A stretch of DNA of 32,952 nucleotides, from positions 1 through 32,952 of the forward strand of contig JAJFJK010000057.1 in NCBI GenBank assembly GCA_021774075.1, in the 5' to 3' direction. The translations under genes were made by a program, and so were the position numbers. Origin of the DNA: Nitrosomonas sp. (lineage in GTDB: Bacteria; Pseudomonadota; Gammaproteobacteria; Burkholderiales; Nitrosomonadaceae). This document shows, in pieces, positions 1 through 8,545 of this stretch; position 1 is the first letter of the stretch, and every line of letters starts with the position of its first letter. The notes beneath the pieces were generated by a model. It searched no databases and was not told the DNA's origin. It worked only from the letters and a program-made list of their open reading frames with translations.

Positions 1-131
1 GCTGACGCAGATCTTCTTTTGGCGTAACTACTCTCCCCCTATAAATAATCAAAAAAACACTTGACATGTTTTTGGAGGGTTGTTCGGCGACAATTACAAA
101 AGGGCATTTCGCGACAATTATAATGGCACTC

Positions 132-251
132 TCATAAATTAATTCTAGCTCGCTCAACCAGCCTGTGCTCCGCGCTGTGGCTTCGCGTAACTTTTTCCAA
201 ATAAACTTTTTGTGCTTCTGTAAGTATGATTTCTATTGCTTTCCTAGGCAT
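132..251 (-). pseudogene. N-terminal remnant of an IS630-type transposase
   Basis: Minus-strand translation MPRKAIEIILTEAQKVYLEKVTRSHSAEHRLVERARINL* resembles the N-terminal HTH region of IS630-family transposases; it stops after 39 aa and no remainder is present. Confidence 0.55.
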
Positions 252-292
252 AGTGCCTATTATAGCTAATAATCTATGTTATTAAATACTAG

Positions 293-453
293 GAGTCTGT
301 CGGACTTAAGTGATCGTAGCGAGCAAAGTGGGAAAGAGGAATTAGGTTGATTCAATTTTGAGGCGCATAGTTATTCTATTTGACGATAAATTGAGCCAAT
401 ATAAGCCTCTTGTCCCACTTGCACAGTAGATTAATCTTAAGTCCGACAGACTC
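293..453. mobile_element. 161-bp MITE-like element with perfect 18-bp terminal inverted repeats and CTAG target duplication
   Basis: GAGTCTGTCGGACTTAAG (293-310) and CTTAAGTCCGACAGACTC (436-453) are perfect reverse complements; both are flanked by CTAG (289-292, 454-457). Confidence 0.75.
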
Positions 454-474
454 CTAGATCGGAACATAAAGTGA

Positions 475-1216
475 AAAATATTTTTTCCTGTTTTACTGAT
501 CATTACGTTAGCGTTCTTACTGGCGCAGTTTGCACAAGCCGCTGGATCAGGGCCTTGCGGTGCAAACTGCCAAGCTAACTTCACTACGGTGCAGGACATT
601 GAAGATCTTGTAAACGAACTGACGAATGATGGTCAGCCTGGTGCAACGACAAATCATGGAAACCAAAAATGGCGGTCTGCACTTACGTTCACGGCAAGGT
701 TTGCAAATTCAGCTACGTAGTGAATTCCAGCACGAAGCGCAAGCTATTGGCGAGTTACTGCGTCTAGGGTGGAATAATATTGAATGGTTTGGGAATCAAA
801 TCGAGATTGATTCGTCATTGGGGGAACGCATGTGTTTCGCCCCTGATATGGAACTTGTCTCTGGACAAGCTTCTGGAGCCACGAGTGTTTCTACTGATAT
901 AGACGGCAATCTGCTGATTATGCATCAGGATAGTATCCAGCAGCGCTTATTTGCTTGCGCGCATGACATGGTGCAATTACGTGACCAGGTCAGGAGTACG
1001 CTGCACTAACAATTGCAAGTCCATACTGACGGCACGCTCTCGGTTCAATTTGAGGATGGGCAGCAACAACGTTTTAGATTGGCAGCGGCATTGCGTTGGA
1101 ATGGCATCCTTGATCAGCTGGGATTCTTTACGAAGCAAAATAGATTGTTTTCACTACAGAGATGGATGGGAACAGGAAGTCGTTTCTTTGCCATGAGAGG
1201 CTATTCCAGCATATAA
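475..1216 (+). pseudogene. Decayed gene for a secreted/surface protein of unknown function
   Basis: Signal-peptide-like fragment (IFFPVLLIITLAFLLAQFAQAAGSGPCGANCQANFTTVQDIEDLVNEL...) without a standard start codon, then ORF 626-1009 in another frame, then ORF 1013-1216 in the same frame as 626-1009 but separated by a single TAA. Confidence 0.45.
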
Positions 1217-1362
1217 CCGATAATCTTTTAACAGATTGAATAAAAAGTGTAGTTTATTGATCTTGGCTAAGTTTTAATGTGCCAAATGATGGACAATATT
1301 AGAATGGAATAAGTAAGTTTCTTGTTCTTTGACATTTAATTAATCTAATTGGAGAAATCATC

Positions 1363-1872
1363 ATGAAACGAATTTATTTTCTAGTCCCTGATATTGCTAC
1401 CACTAAAAAAATTGTTGATGAACTGTTGCTGGCACGCATTGAAGAGCAACACATTCACGTGCTCGCAAAGCGTGGCACGCCACTTGAGGATTTGCCGGAA
1501 GCCAATCTTTTGCAAAAGAGCGATTTTATTCCAGCCGTGGAACAAGGACTGGCGCTTGGCGGGTCAACCGGCATACTGGCTGGGTTGGTTGCGGTTGCAC
1601 TGCCACCGGCTTCAACGGTAATTGCGGGCGGTGTTCTATTGGCAACCACAATCGCAGGCGCAGGTGTGGGTGCGTGGTTAAGCGGCATGGTAGGAATGAG
1701 TGTTGGCAATCGACAGACAAAAGCGTTTGAAGATGCAATTGAAGCAGGTGAATTGCTGGTGCTGGCCGATGTGCCGTCCGGGCGGGTAGAAGAAATTGAA
1801 GAAAAAATAGCACAGCATTTGCCGACAGTAGAGATTGAAGGCACAGAGCCGAGGGTACCGGCGTTTCCCTAA
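1363..1872 (+). CDS. DUF1269-like membrane protein
   Basis: 169 aa, MKRIYFLVPDIATTKKIVDELL... with Gly/Ala-rich hydrophobic centre typical of DUF1269; upstream TTGGAGAAATCATC RBS. Confidence 0.75.
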   Translation: MKRIYFLVPDIATTKKIVDELLLARIEEQHIHVLAKRGTPLEDLPEANLLQKSDFIPAVEQGLALGGSTGILAGLVAVALPPASTVIAGGVLLATTIAGAGVGAWLSGMVGMSVGNRQTKAFEDAIEAGELLVLADVPSGRVEEIEEKIAQHLPTVEIEGTEPRVPAFP

Positions 1873-1902
1873 TCAGGATAGTATCCCCCCGGCTTTGCTG
1901 GG

Positions 1903-3090
1903 GTGGCTTACGTTTTGCGGAACTACAAACTCATTAGTTTTCATGTGATCAGGTATCGGTTCTTTATTGCCTTAATTCTAAGGTGCGCTTTACTTGGCTT
2001 GTTGTTAATCATTCAACCCTTGGAAGCGGCAAATGATGGGTTACAGCACATTACTGAGGAAAATGTGCTCGAAGTGTACGTGCGTGATGGTTGTCCACAC
2101 TGCGCAAAAGCTAAGAAATTCCTGTTGGAATTTGGCCACGACCGACCATGGTTACGTATTGTTTACCGTTCGGTAGATCATGATTCGGATGCACGCAACG
2201 ACCTGCTGAGATACGCCCAAGCGGCAGGTATTTGGCCGGTTGGTGTGCCAACTTTTCGTTTCAATAATCAGTTGCTAGCCGGTTTTGATAGTCCAGAGCA
2301 CACTGGTGCTTCATTGGCTGCTTTGCTTGAACAGCGTGTAATAGATTCAGAGCGTGTTGAAACGGTGCTGTTTGGAACGTTGAGCGTCTCTAATTTAGGT
2401 CTGCCGCTATTTACGTTGGCAATGGGCCTGCTGGACGGGTTTAATCCATGTGCGATGTGGGTATTGCTATTTTTACTTTCCCTACTTGTTCATATACAAA
2501 ATCGCAAAAGAATGGCGCTGATTGCAGGCACTTTTGTGCTGGTAAGTGGTGCAGTCTATTATGCGTTCATGGCAGCTTGGCTCAATGTCTTTTTGTTAAT
2601 TGGAATCTCAACCGCCTTACGGTGGGTGCTGGGTGGTATGGCATTAGCGATCGGCGGCCTTAATGTGAAGGATTTCTTTATTTGGAAACGGGGGTTTTCA
2701 TTATCCATTCCAGATTCTTCCAAACCTGATTTATATGCGCGCATGAGAGCGATACTCACTGCCGACAAGCTGTTGCCTGCTCTGATAGCAGTTGCCACAC
2801 TTGCTGTTTTGGTCAATTTTATCGAGTTATTGTGTACCGCCGGATTTCCAGCAATATATACTGCCGTATTGGTTCAGCAAGAATTGAGTCCGATAACATA
2901 TTATGCGTATCTGGGACTTTATATTTTTGGTTACGTGGCCGACGATTCACTAATGGTCGCGACTGCAGTCATTGCATTGAGCAGCCGCAAGCTCACAGAA
3001 CAGGCGGGACGCTGGCTGAAGCTCATAAGCGGTGTTGTTATGCTCGGCTTAGGCGGCATGATGATACTGCGCCCAGAATGGTTGATATAG
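1903..3090 (+). CDS. Glutaredoxin/thioredoxin-fold domain fused to multi-TM (DsbD/CcdA-like) membrane domain
   Basis: 395 aa (GTG start; true start may be downstream); N-terminal YVRDGCPHCAKAKKFL redox motif, then several TM helices including FNPCAMWVLLFLLSLL and ELLCTAGFPAIYT, conserved Cys/Pro typical of DsbD-family helices. Confidence 0.75.
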   Translation: MAYVLRNYKLISFHVIRYRFFIALILRCALLGLLLIIQPLEAANDGLQHITEENVLEVYVRDGCPHCAKAKKFLLEFGHDRPWLRIVYRSVDHDSDARNDLLRYAQAAGIWPVGVPTFRFNNQLLAGFDSPEHTGASLAALLEQRVIDSERVETVLFGTLSVSNLGLPLFTLAMGLLDGFNPCAMWVLLFLLSLLVHIQNRKRMALIAGTFVLVSGAVYYAFMAAWLNVFLLIGISTALRWVLGGMALAIGGLNVKDFFIWKRGFSLSIPDSSKPDLYARMRAILTADKLLPALIAVATLAVLVNFIELLCTAGFPAIYTAVLVQQELSPITYYAYLGLYIFGYVADDSLMVATAVIALSSRKLTEQAGRWLKLISGVVMLGLGGMMILRPEWLI

Positions 3091-3146
3091 TTTCTACATG
3101 GCGTAAAGCGTGACTTATCTTTCATTAAGATGAATGAATCTCGAAT

Positions 3147-4532
3147 ATGAAAAACCAAATCTATCTACGATATTTATTGCGTTTACTGCTATTTCTATTG
3201 CTTATTTTCATGCTTTCCGGCTGTTTGTCGCCCATTACACTAAACCGGGCAGTCGTAGTTTATGATCAAGCAGTAGCCAGCGCAGAATCTGAACAACTGC
3301 TGATCAATATTGCCCGTGCCCAACATCACGAACCTATTCATTTCACCAGGGTTTCAAACATTGCAGCCACCTTCGATTTCAGATTCAGTGCAGGCGCCAC
3401 TCCCGCACTGACTGGTGATGCCGGAAGCACGCTTGTGCCAATATTTGGTGGAAGTGTGGCAGAAAATCCCACTTTCAGTATTGTTCCGATCGAAGGGGAA
3501 GAATTCACCAAACGACTTCTTACCCCGTTTCATCAAAACAAGCTTACCTTGCTTCTTCGCCAGCATTTTGATGTTGATCTTATGTTGCGAATGATGGCAC
3601 AAGAAGTACGTATACAGTACCAAGAACAACAAGCGATCTCTCACAACGTTTCGGATAGTGAAGCGCAAGAACATCACCGCCGTCTCCGGCATGGTAGACA
3701 CCATGCTGGCTCCCGGCTTGGTGAGCAGCATGACATTCCTCTTGATATCCAACAGACTTCGGAACAACAGCATCGTGTTCGTCTCCGAAGCCAAAGACAC
3801 AAAGCACAAAGAATCTACCCGAACAGCCCGTCGAATCAAGCTGGTTATGAGATGTTTCGGCGTGTGGTGCTGCATCTCTCAGCCATTCAAGATCAGAATC
3901 AGCTGTATGCTGAACCGCTAACCTTCGAACACAGTTGGACCATTCCTGCCAACTCTGTTTCAGCAGAAGGCTTTCAGTCTCTGGAAAAAGAATTTACCGT
4001 GTTATACAACCAAGAGGACGATACCTATACACTTAGCAAGCAGACGCTAGGCCCGGTTCTCATCACCAATTATGACCCCGATATTCTGTGCTGCGAGGAG
4101 CGCGCAGAATTGTATGACATGACAAACTCATGGATTGAGAATGATGTTGCATTTGATATTCGTCCTGAATATGTCGGCGGAGAATGGCCGATCAATGGCG
4201 CTTTTCGTCTCAGGAGTTTTCATTCGATTCTCAATTTTATTGGTCACGCGCTTGGTGAAGCACCGGAGTACCATGTCGAGAAGGACCCACGTACGCCACA
4301 CCTCGCCAGAAACGAAAATCCTAACGCGACTCTGGAACTGATCGTATCTGATACGAAGCCTTCAGAAGTGGGTTTGTCAATCAGCTCACACGGTCAGTAC
4401 TATGCAGTTAATTCTAACGGGTCAAATTCCCACTGGAATTTAAATGCTTTTCAATTGCTGTCCATACTATACCGAATGACTATCACTGACCCCTCATCTG
4501 TCGGTGTGCCTGGTATTACGATTGCAAAGTAA
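3147..4532 (+). CDS. Hypothetical lipoprotein (LSGC lipobox), contains anomalous internal segment
   Basis: 461 aa, N-terminus LRLLLFLLLIFMLSGCLSP gives a lipobox; aa approx 170-228 are His/Arg/Gln-rich and unlike the flanks. Confidence 0.6.
   Translation: MKNQIYLRYLLRLLLFLLLIFMLSGCLSPITLNRAVVVYDQAVASAESEQLLINIARAQHHEPIHFTRVSNIAATFDFRFSAGATPALTGDAGSTLVPIFGGSVAENPTFSIVPIEGEEFTKRLLTPFHQNKLTLLLRQHFDVDLMLRMMAQEVRIQYQEQQAISHNVSDSEAQEHHRRLRHGRHHAGSRLGEQHDIPLDIQQTSEQQHRVRLRSQRHKAQRIYPNSPSNQAGYEMFRRVVLHLSAIQDQNQLYAEPLTFEHSWTIPANSVSAEGFQSLEKEFTVLYNQEDDTYTLSKQTLGPVLITNYDPDILCCEERAELYDMTNSWIENDVAFDIRPEYVGGEWPINGAFRLRSFHSILNFIGHALGEAPEYHVEKDPRTPHLARNENPNATLELIVSDTKPSEVGLSISSHGQYYAVNSNGSNSHWNLNAFQLLSILYRMTITDPSSVGVPGITIAK
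3649..3828 (+). other. Putative in-frame inserted foreign segment within lipoprotein gene
   Basis: Host frame encodes low-complexity VSDSEAQEHHRRLRHGRHHAGSRLGEQHD...; the +1 frame has almost exclusively G/C third positions (GTG AAG CGC AAG AAC ATC ACC GCC GTC TCC GGC ATG...) and encodes VKRKNITAVSGMVDTMLAPGLVSSMTFLLISNRLRNNSIVFVSEAKDTKHKE. Boundaries are approximate. Confidence 0.4.
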
Positions 4533-4582
4533 CCGGTTTTTTCCTAACGCCTATTCTTAACAAAAATTATTCATACAACTAA

Positions 4583-4605
4583 CCTAAATATTGTACCAGT
4601 GCGTT
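4583..4605 (+). repeat. Solo, degenerate end related to the 18745-18984 MITE
   Basis: CCTAAATATTGTACCAGTGCGTT versus CCTGAATATTGCACCAGTGCGTT at 18745; two mismatches in 23 nt. Confidence 0.6.
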
Positions 4606-4772
4606 GTGGTCAAGAAGGACCGGTCGGTTTTTGTAAGGTGGCAGTTTTCTATGGAAAATGCAACCAACAGGGGTTCGGAGTATACTCTACGTACTTCCAA
4701 CAACACTTAGCCGAAATTGTTTTAGTCCTGCACCTGTCTCACAAAATTTTGATTAAGATATTTTCTCCGACT

Positions 4773-5006
4773 ATGCATCCACGCGCCCTCATCGCTATAT
4801 TTCTGAATTTTGCCAACCAGCTAAAATTCAGAAACCTTTTTCTAATTGTCACCGGACTATTTTTTATCGACCTGTTAATTCCAGATTTCATCCCTTTAAT
4901 CGACGAAATCATTCTCGGTTTGCTGGCGATTATCCTGGCTAATTGGAAGGGTGAAAGGAAAAAGGAAAAAGAGGGAAACGTTAATGAACCTAAAAACCTT
5001 AGTTGA
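4773..5006 (+). CDS. Small membrane protein, DUF6116-like
   Basis: 77 aa from internal ATG 4773: MHPRALIAIFLNFANQLKFRNLFLIVTGLFFIDLLIPDFIPLIDEIILGLLAIILANWK...; the longer ORF start at 4599 is not supported. Confidence 0.65.
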   Translation: MHPRALIAIFLNFANQLKFRNLFLIVTGLFFIDLLIPDFIPLIDEIILGLLAIILANWKGERKKEKEGNVNEPKNLS

Positions 5007-5056
5007 ATGGTTTTTAGAGTGCGTTGTTGTTTGTTTTTGATTAAGGAATGATAGTG

Positions 5057-5458
5057 ATGGTGCATATGCTGGTGTGGATGTCCGGGAACAGCATGTCGTG
5101 CATGGTCGCTTAACTGGGCGTCAAACCACTGATGGATTGCCTTGATAAATTGTGGTGATTTGGTGGCGTATTTAATCTGCGCGCCATCAGGAAGAGCCAT
5201 GTATTCAATCTTGATCTGGTCAGGATTGGCTGTTTTTAATTCAGCTAATCCTGGCATATCTTCGCCGTGAATGTGTGCTGGATTGGAAAAATCACCTTGT
5301 CTGAATTCTTCAGAAATTTCCGATAGATGATCTCGTATCAATTGAATCAGTCCAGAATCGGATTTGTCTTTGGCGATAACCTGTTGGATCCTGCCATTGG
5401 CTGTTTTGGAAAAAACATGTCTCGTTTTCTCCAGATCAAATGGCATGACATGCATACC
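5057..5458 (-). pseudogene. 5'-truncated copy of the secreted His-tailed protein encoded at 7920-8432
   Basis: Colinear with 7926-8327 at constant offset 2869 (no indels); lacks signal peptide and first ~36 aa, and lacks the native stop codon. Confidence 0.8.
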
Positions 5459-5617
5459 AAAAAACAAAAAATGGGGCGAACAAAAAGAGCCGTTTTTTAT
5501 GTTAAGTGCTGAGGTCCACATAGACAACTAGTATAGACCTGACCCCGTGACCGCGTGACCGTGACCTGCTTTGGACAAATCCAGTGAGCATGCTTAGCAG
5601 CTGAGGGTGCTGGCTGC

Positions 5618-5645
5618 GACATAATGTCACACGCGACATTATGTC
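5618..5645. promoter_or_regulatory. Pair of palindromes GACATAATGTC / GACATTATGTC, 17 bp centre-to-centre
   Basis: Two 11-bp near-perfect palindromes (5618-5628, 5635-5645) that are reverse complements of each other, ~120 bp upstream of the peroxidase gene at 5766. Confidence 0.4.
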
Positions 5646-5765
5646 ACATTCCCAAAATTTTCATCTACTACTAAAATCCTTTCACTCGTTACATCTGACC
5701 ATTTGCCATGTAGCAAGTAACTTATTATTTTATTAAATTATTAACCAAAGAGTTAAAAGTAGATT

Positions 5766-7130
5766 ATGAAAATGAATTTAGGAAAAGTTTGTTTAGGGTT
5801 GGCAATTTATGCCACGACGGTTGTGGCACAGGCGGGAAATCAAGGACCTATGCCTGTCACCGACAATGATTTTTATCCGACACCATCCAATGCCAAAGTG
5901 GAACTTGGAAAGGTGCTGTTTTATGACAAAATTCTCAGTGGTAATAGCAACACCTCTTGTGCTACCTGCCACCACTCATTAACGGGCACTGGAGATGGTC
6001 TGGCACTTCCTGTTGGCGAAGGTGGAAAAGGCCTTGGCGTTACTCGTGATACCGGTAGTGGCAGTGATGCTATTCATGAGCGAGTGCCGCGCAATGCACC
6101 GCATGTTTTTAATCTGGGTGCCCAAGAATTTGCTGTCATGTTTCATGATGGACGAGTGGCAGTGGATAGTTCACAGCCGTCAGGCTTTACTTCTCCGGCA
6201 GGTGCGCAGCTGCCTTTAGGGCTTGATAACCCGTTGGCGGTACAAGCCATGTTTCCTGTGACCTCAGCCACAGAAATGGCTGGTCAATTAGGTGAAAATC
6301 CCGTAGCCGATGCAGCTGCTGCGGGAATTTTGTCAGGCGAGAATGGTGTTTGGGGCTTATTGGCGCAACGACTACGCGCAATTCCCGAATATGTTGCCAT
6401 GTTTCAGGCTGCTTATCCCAGCCAGATAAATACCGCTGACGATATTCAATTTAAAGATGCGGCCAATGCCATAGCCGCATTTGAAACCACTGCGTGGCGT
6501 GCCGACAACAGTCGTTTTGACCAGTATCTGCGAGGCGATAAACACATGTTGAGTAAACAAGAGAAAAAGGGTATGAAGTTATTCTATGGCAAAGCCAATT
6601 GTGGCAGCTGTCACAGTGGTAAGTTTCAAACTGATCAAGGTTTTCATGCGATTGCTATGCCGCAGATTGGTCCAGGAAAAGGACATAACTCTGATGGCTA
6701 TGATGATGGCCGAGAGGATTTTGGCCGTGAAGCAGTTACTGGTAATGTGAATGATAGATTTAGATTCCGCACGCCGACCTTGCGTAATGTTGCCCTGACT
6801 GCACCTTATGGCCATGCTGGCGCCTATGATTCATTGGAGGCAGTGGTTCGTCATCACTTGTCTCCTGTTGATAGCCTGTTTAACTATGACACTAGTCAGG
6901 TGCGCATGCCTTCACGTGCCGACTTGGATGAACAGGATTTTGTAGTGATGAACGATGGATGGCGCATAGAACAAATCGTCCAGCGTAATGAATTAGCCAG
7001 TGTTGATTTAGATGAAGAGGAGTTTGCTCGATTGATAAGTTTTCTGCATACCTTGACAGATAACTCTTTTCTAGATGATCGACACAACGTACCAAGCAGC
7101 GTACCTAGTGGCTTGACGTTGGCTGAGTAG
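5766..7130 (+). CDS. Di-heme cytochrome c peroxidase / MauG-family protein, exported
   Basis: 454 aa with signal peptide; two CxxCH motifs (CATCHH, CGSCHS), ELGKVLFYDKILSGNSNTSCATCH, RTPTLRNVALTAPYGHAGAYDSLEAVVRHH typical of the family. Confidence 0.92.
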   Translation: MKMNLGKVCLGLAIYATTVVAQAGNQGPMPVTDNDFYPTPSNAKVELGKVLFYDKILSGNSNTSCATCHHSLTGTGDGLALPVGEGGKGLGVTRDTGSGSDAIHERVPRNAPHVFNLGAQEFAVMFHDGRVAVDSSQPSGFTSPAGAQLPLGLDNPLAVQAMFPVTSATEMAGQLGENPVADAAAAGILSGENGVWGLLAQRLRAIPEYVAMFQAAYPSQINTADDIQFKDAANAIAAFETTAWRADNSRFDQYLRGDKHMLSKQEKKGMKLFYGKANCGSCHSGKFQTDQGFHAIAMPQIGPGKGHNSDGYDDGREDFGREAVTGNVNDRFRFRTPTLRNVALTAPYGHAGAYDSLEAVVRHHLSPVDSLFNYDTSQVRMPSRADLDEQDFVVMNDGWRIEQIVQRNELASVDLDEEEFARLISFLHTLTDNSFLDDRHNVPSSVPSGLTLAE

Positions 7131-7252
7131 TTTTCTTCAACAGTAACAAACAAATGGAAATTATGCAGCATTTAAGCTTATGGTTTGTGCCACGTAATTT
7201 TCCACAAATAATATAAACATTTCTTGATAACACTAAATCAATAAGGAACACT

Positions 7253-7768
7253 ATGCGTACAAAAATTTTTAATTTATCTCTTGTTATTTTTCTATTGTTA
7301 GCAGTAGCTTTTCTGCAACCTGCCCATGCCGGAAGTGAAAATAAAAAACAGAACGTCATTGTGAAATTGTCACATTTCGATGCTCTCAATTGGGAAGATC
7401 CTACTAAGGACGGACACAACTGGCAGCCTGCCTGTATGGCGTTAATGATGACTGATCATGTATTGGGTAAGAAGGTGGGGAAAAGATACAAAAATAAAGT
7501 CACGCTTTTCTTGGCCTTAGAGGCTGTCGAGATGGCAGATAAGGACACCGCTACTGACCTTTCAAGTTTCACATGCATGAACGGCCAGACGCTTCAAGAC
7601 AGGTGGGATGATTTAGTCAACAAAGGAGTCGATATCGCTGTTTGTCCTGGTTGCGCAAAAATTGGTGGCATTACTCCGGATACGTTGCGCGAAGGTTCCT
7701 TTATTCCGAATGGCGCGCCTGAAGTGACACGGATTTTTCTGAAAGCAGATAAAATTATTGATTTTTAA
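7253..7768 (+). CDS. Exported DsrE-family-like protein
   Basis: 171 aa, signal peptide LSLVIFLLLAVAFLQPAHAG; DsrE-like pattern with VTLFLALEAVEMADK and VDIAVCPGCAKIGGI. Confidence 0.65.
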   Translation: MRTKIFNLSLVIFLLLAVAFLQPAHAGSENKKQNVIVKLSHFDALNWEDPTKDGHNWQPACMALMMTDHVLGKKVGKRYKNKVTLFLALEAVEMADKDTATDLSSFTCMNGQTLQDRWDDLVNKGVDIAVCPGCAKIGGITPDTLREGSFIPNGAPEVTRIFLKADKIIDF

Positions 7769-7919
7769 GTTAAAGTAATTTAGCGGCGGGTTTGGATATA
7801 CATCATTCTAAGAAGACACATAAATACTAAAACCCGCTCTTCCCATTCCCATATTATTTAGCTCACATTCATTGCAAATAAAAAGACAACGTGTGAATTA
7901 GCTTCGTTTTCAGGAACAG

Positions 7920-8432
7920 TTATTTGTGGTGCATATGCTGGTGTGGATGCCCAGGAACAGCATGTCGTGCATGGTCGCTTAACTGGGCGTCAAACCACTG
8001 ATGGATTGCCTTGATAAATTGTGGTGATTTGGTGGCGTAATTAATCTGCGCGCCATTAGGAAGCTCAATGTACTCAATTGTGATCTGGCCAGGATCCGCT
8101 GTTTTTAATTCAACTAATCCTGGCATATCTTCGCCGTGAATATGTGCTGGATTGGAAAAATCACCTTGTCTGAATTCTTCAGAAATTTCCGATAGATGAT
8201 CGCGTATCAATTGAATCTGCTCAGAATCGGATTTGTCTTTAGCGATAACCTGCTGGATTCCACCATTGGCTGTTTTGGAAAAAACATGTGTTGTTTTTTC
8301 CAAATCAAATGGCATGATATGCATTCCGCGCTCTGTGACTTCGTCAAGCCGCTTTTCATCCGCTGGATCTGCGGCGTGGACAGGTATCACTGCAAATAAC
8401 ACGAGTAATAAAGATACGATGAATGGATTCAT
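7920..8432 (-). CDS. Conserved secreted protein of unknown function with His-rich C-terminus
   Basis: 170 aa, signal peptide MNPFIVSLLLVLFAVIPVHA; C-terminus HARHAVPGHPHQHMHHK. Confidence 0.75.
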   Translation of the reverse strand: MNPFIVSLLLVLFAVIPVHAADPADEKRLDEVTERGMHIMPFDLEKTTHVFSKTANGGIQQVIAKDKSDSEQIQLIRDHLSEISEEFRQGDFSNPAHIHGEDMPGLVELKTADPGQITIEYIELPNGAQINYATKSPQFIKAIHQWFDAQLSDHARHAVPGHPHQHMHHK

Positions 8433-8484
8433 TATTTTTTCCTTTCTGAATTATATCGTTCCGATAAATGTCTCAAATTGGGCC

Positions 8485-8523
8485 AGCATTCGTCATACCA
8501 ACCTTATAGGTATGACGAATGCT
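8485..8523. terminator. Perfect 15-bp-stem hairpin between two minus-strand genes
   Basis: AGCATTCGTCATACC (8485-8499), 9-nt loop, GGTATGACGAATGCT (8509-8523); no clear U-tract on either strand. Confidence 0.4.
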
Positions 8524-8545
8524 GAAGAGTACTCATCACATACGA

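Noticed and set aside
1455-1844. Minus-strand 129-aa ORF opposite the DUF1269-like gene
   Set aside because: Antisense shadow ORF; composition (Ser/Pro/Ala-rich) reflects the opposite coding strand and there is no RBS or family resemblance.
3354-3875. Minus-strand 173-aa ORF inside the lipoprotein gene
   Set aside because: Shadow ORF crossing the anomalous insert; no recognisable motif or RBS.
4739-5056. Extension of the minus ORF 4739-5527 past the His-tail
   Set aside because: The copy lost its stop and reads antisense through the DUF6116-like gene; the extension is not a credible domain.
5535-5575. Short GTGACC direct repeats (CCCCGTGACCGCGTGACCGTGACC)
   Set aside because: Only three very short units, no conserved spacer; not a CRISPR or convincing regulatory array.
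7790-7850. GCGGGTTT...AAACCCGC as a terminator
   Set aside because: The intervening ~38-nt loop is too long and there is no adjacent T-run.
7920-8432. Possible annotation as aspartate carbamoyltransferase
   Set aside because: Too short, secreted, and lacks carbamoyl-phosphate-binding motifs; better left as unknown function.
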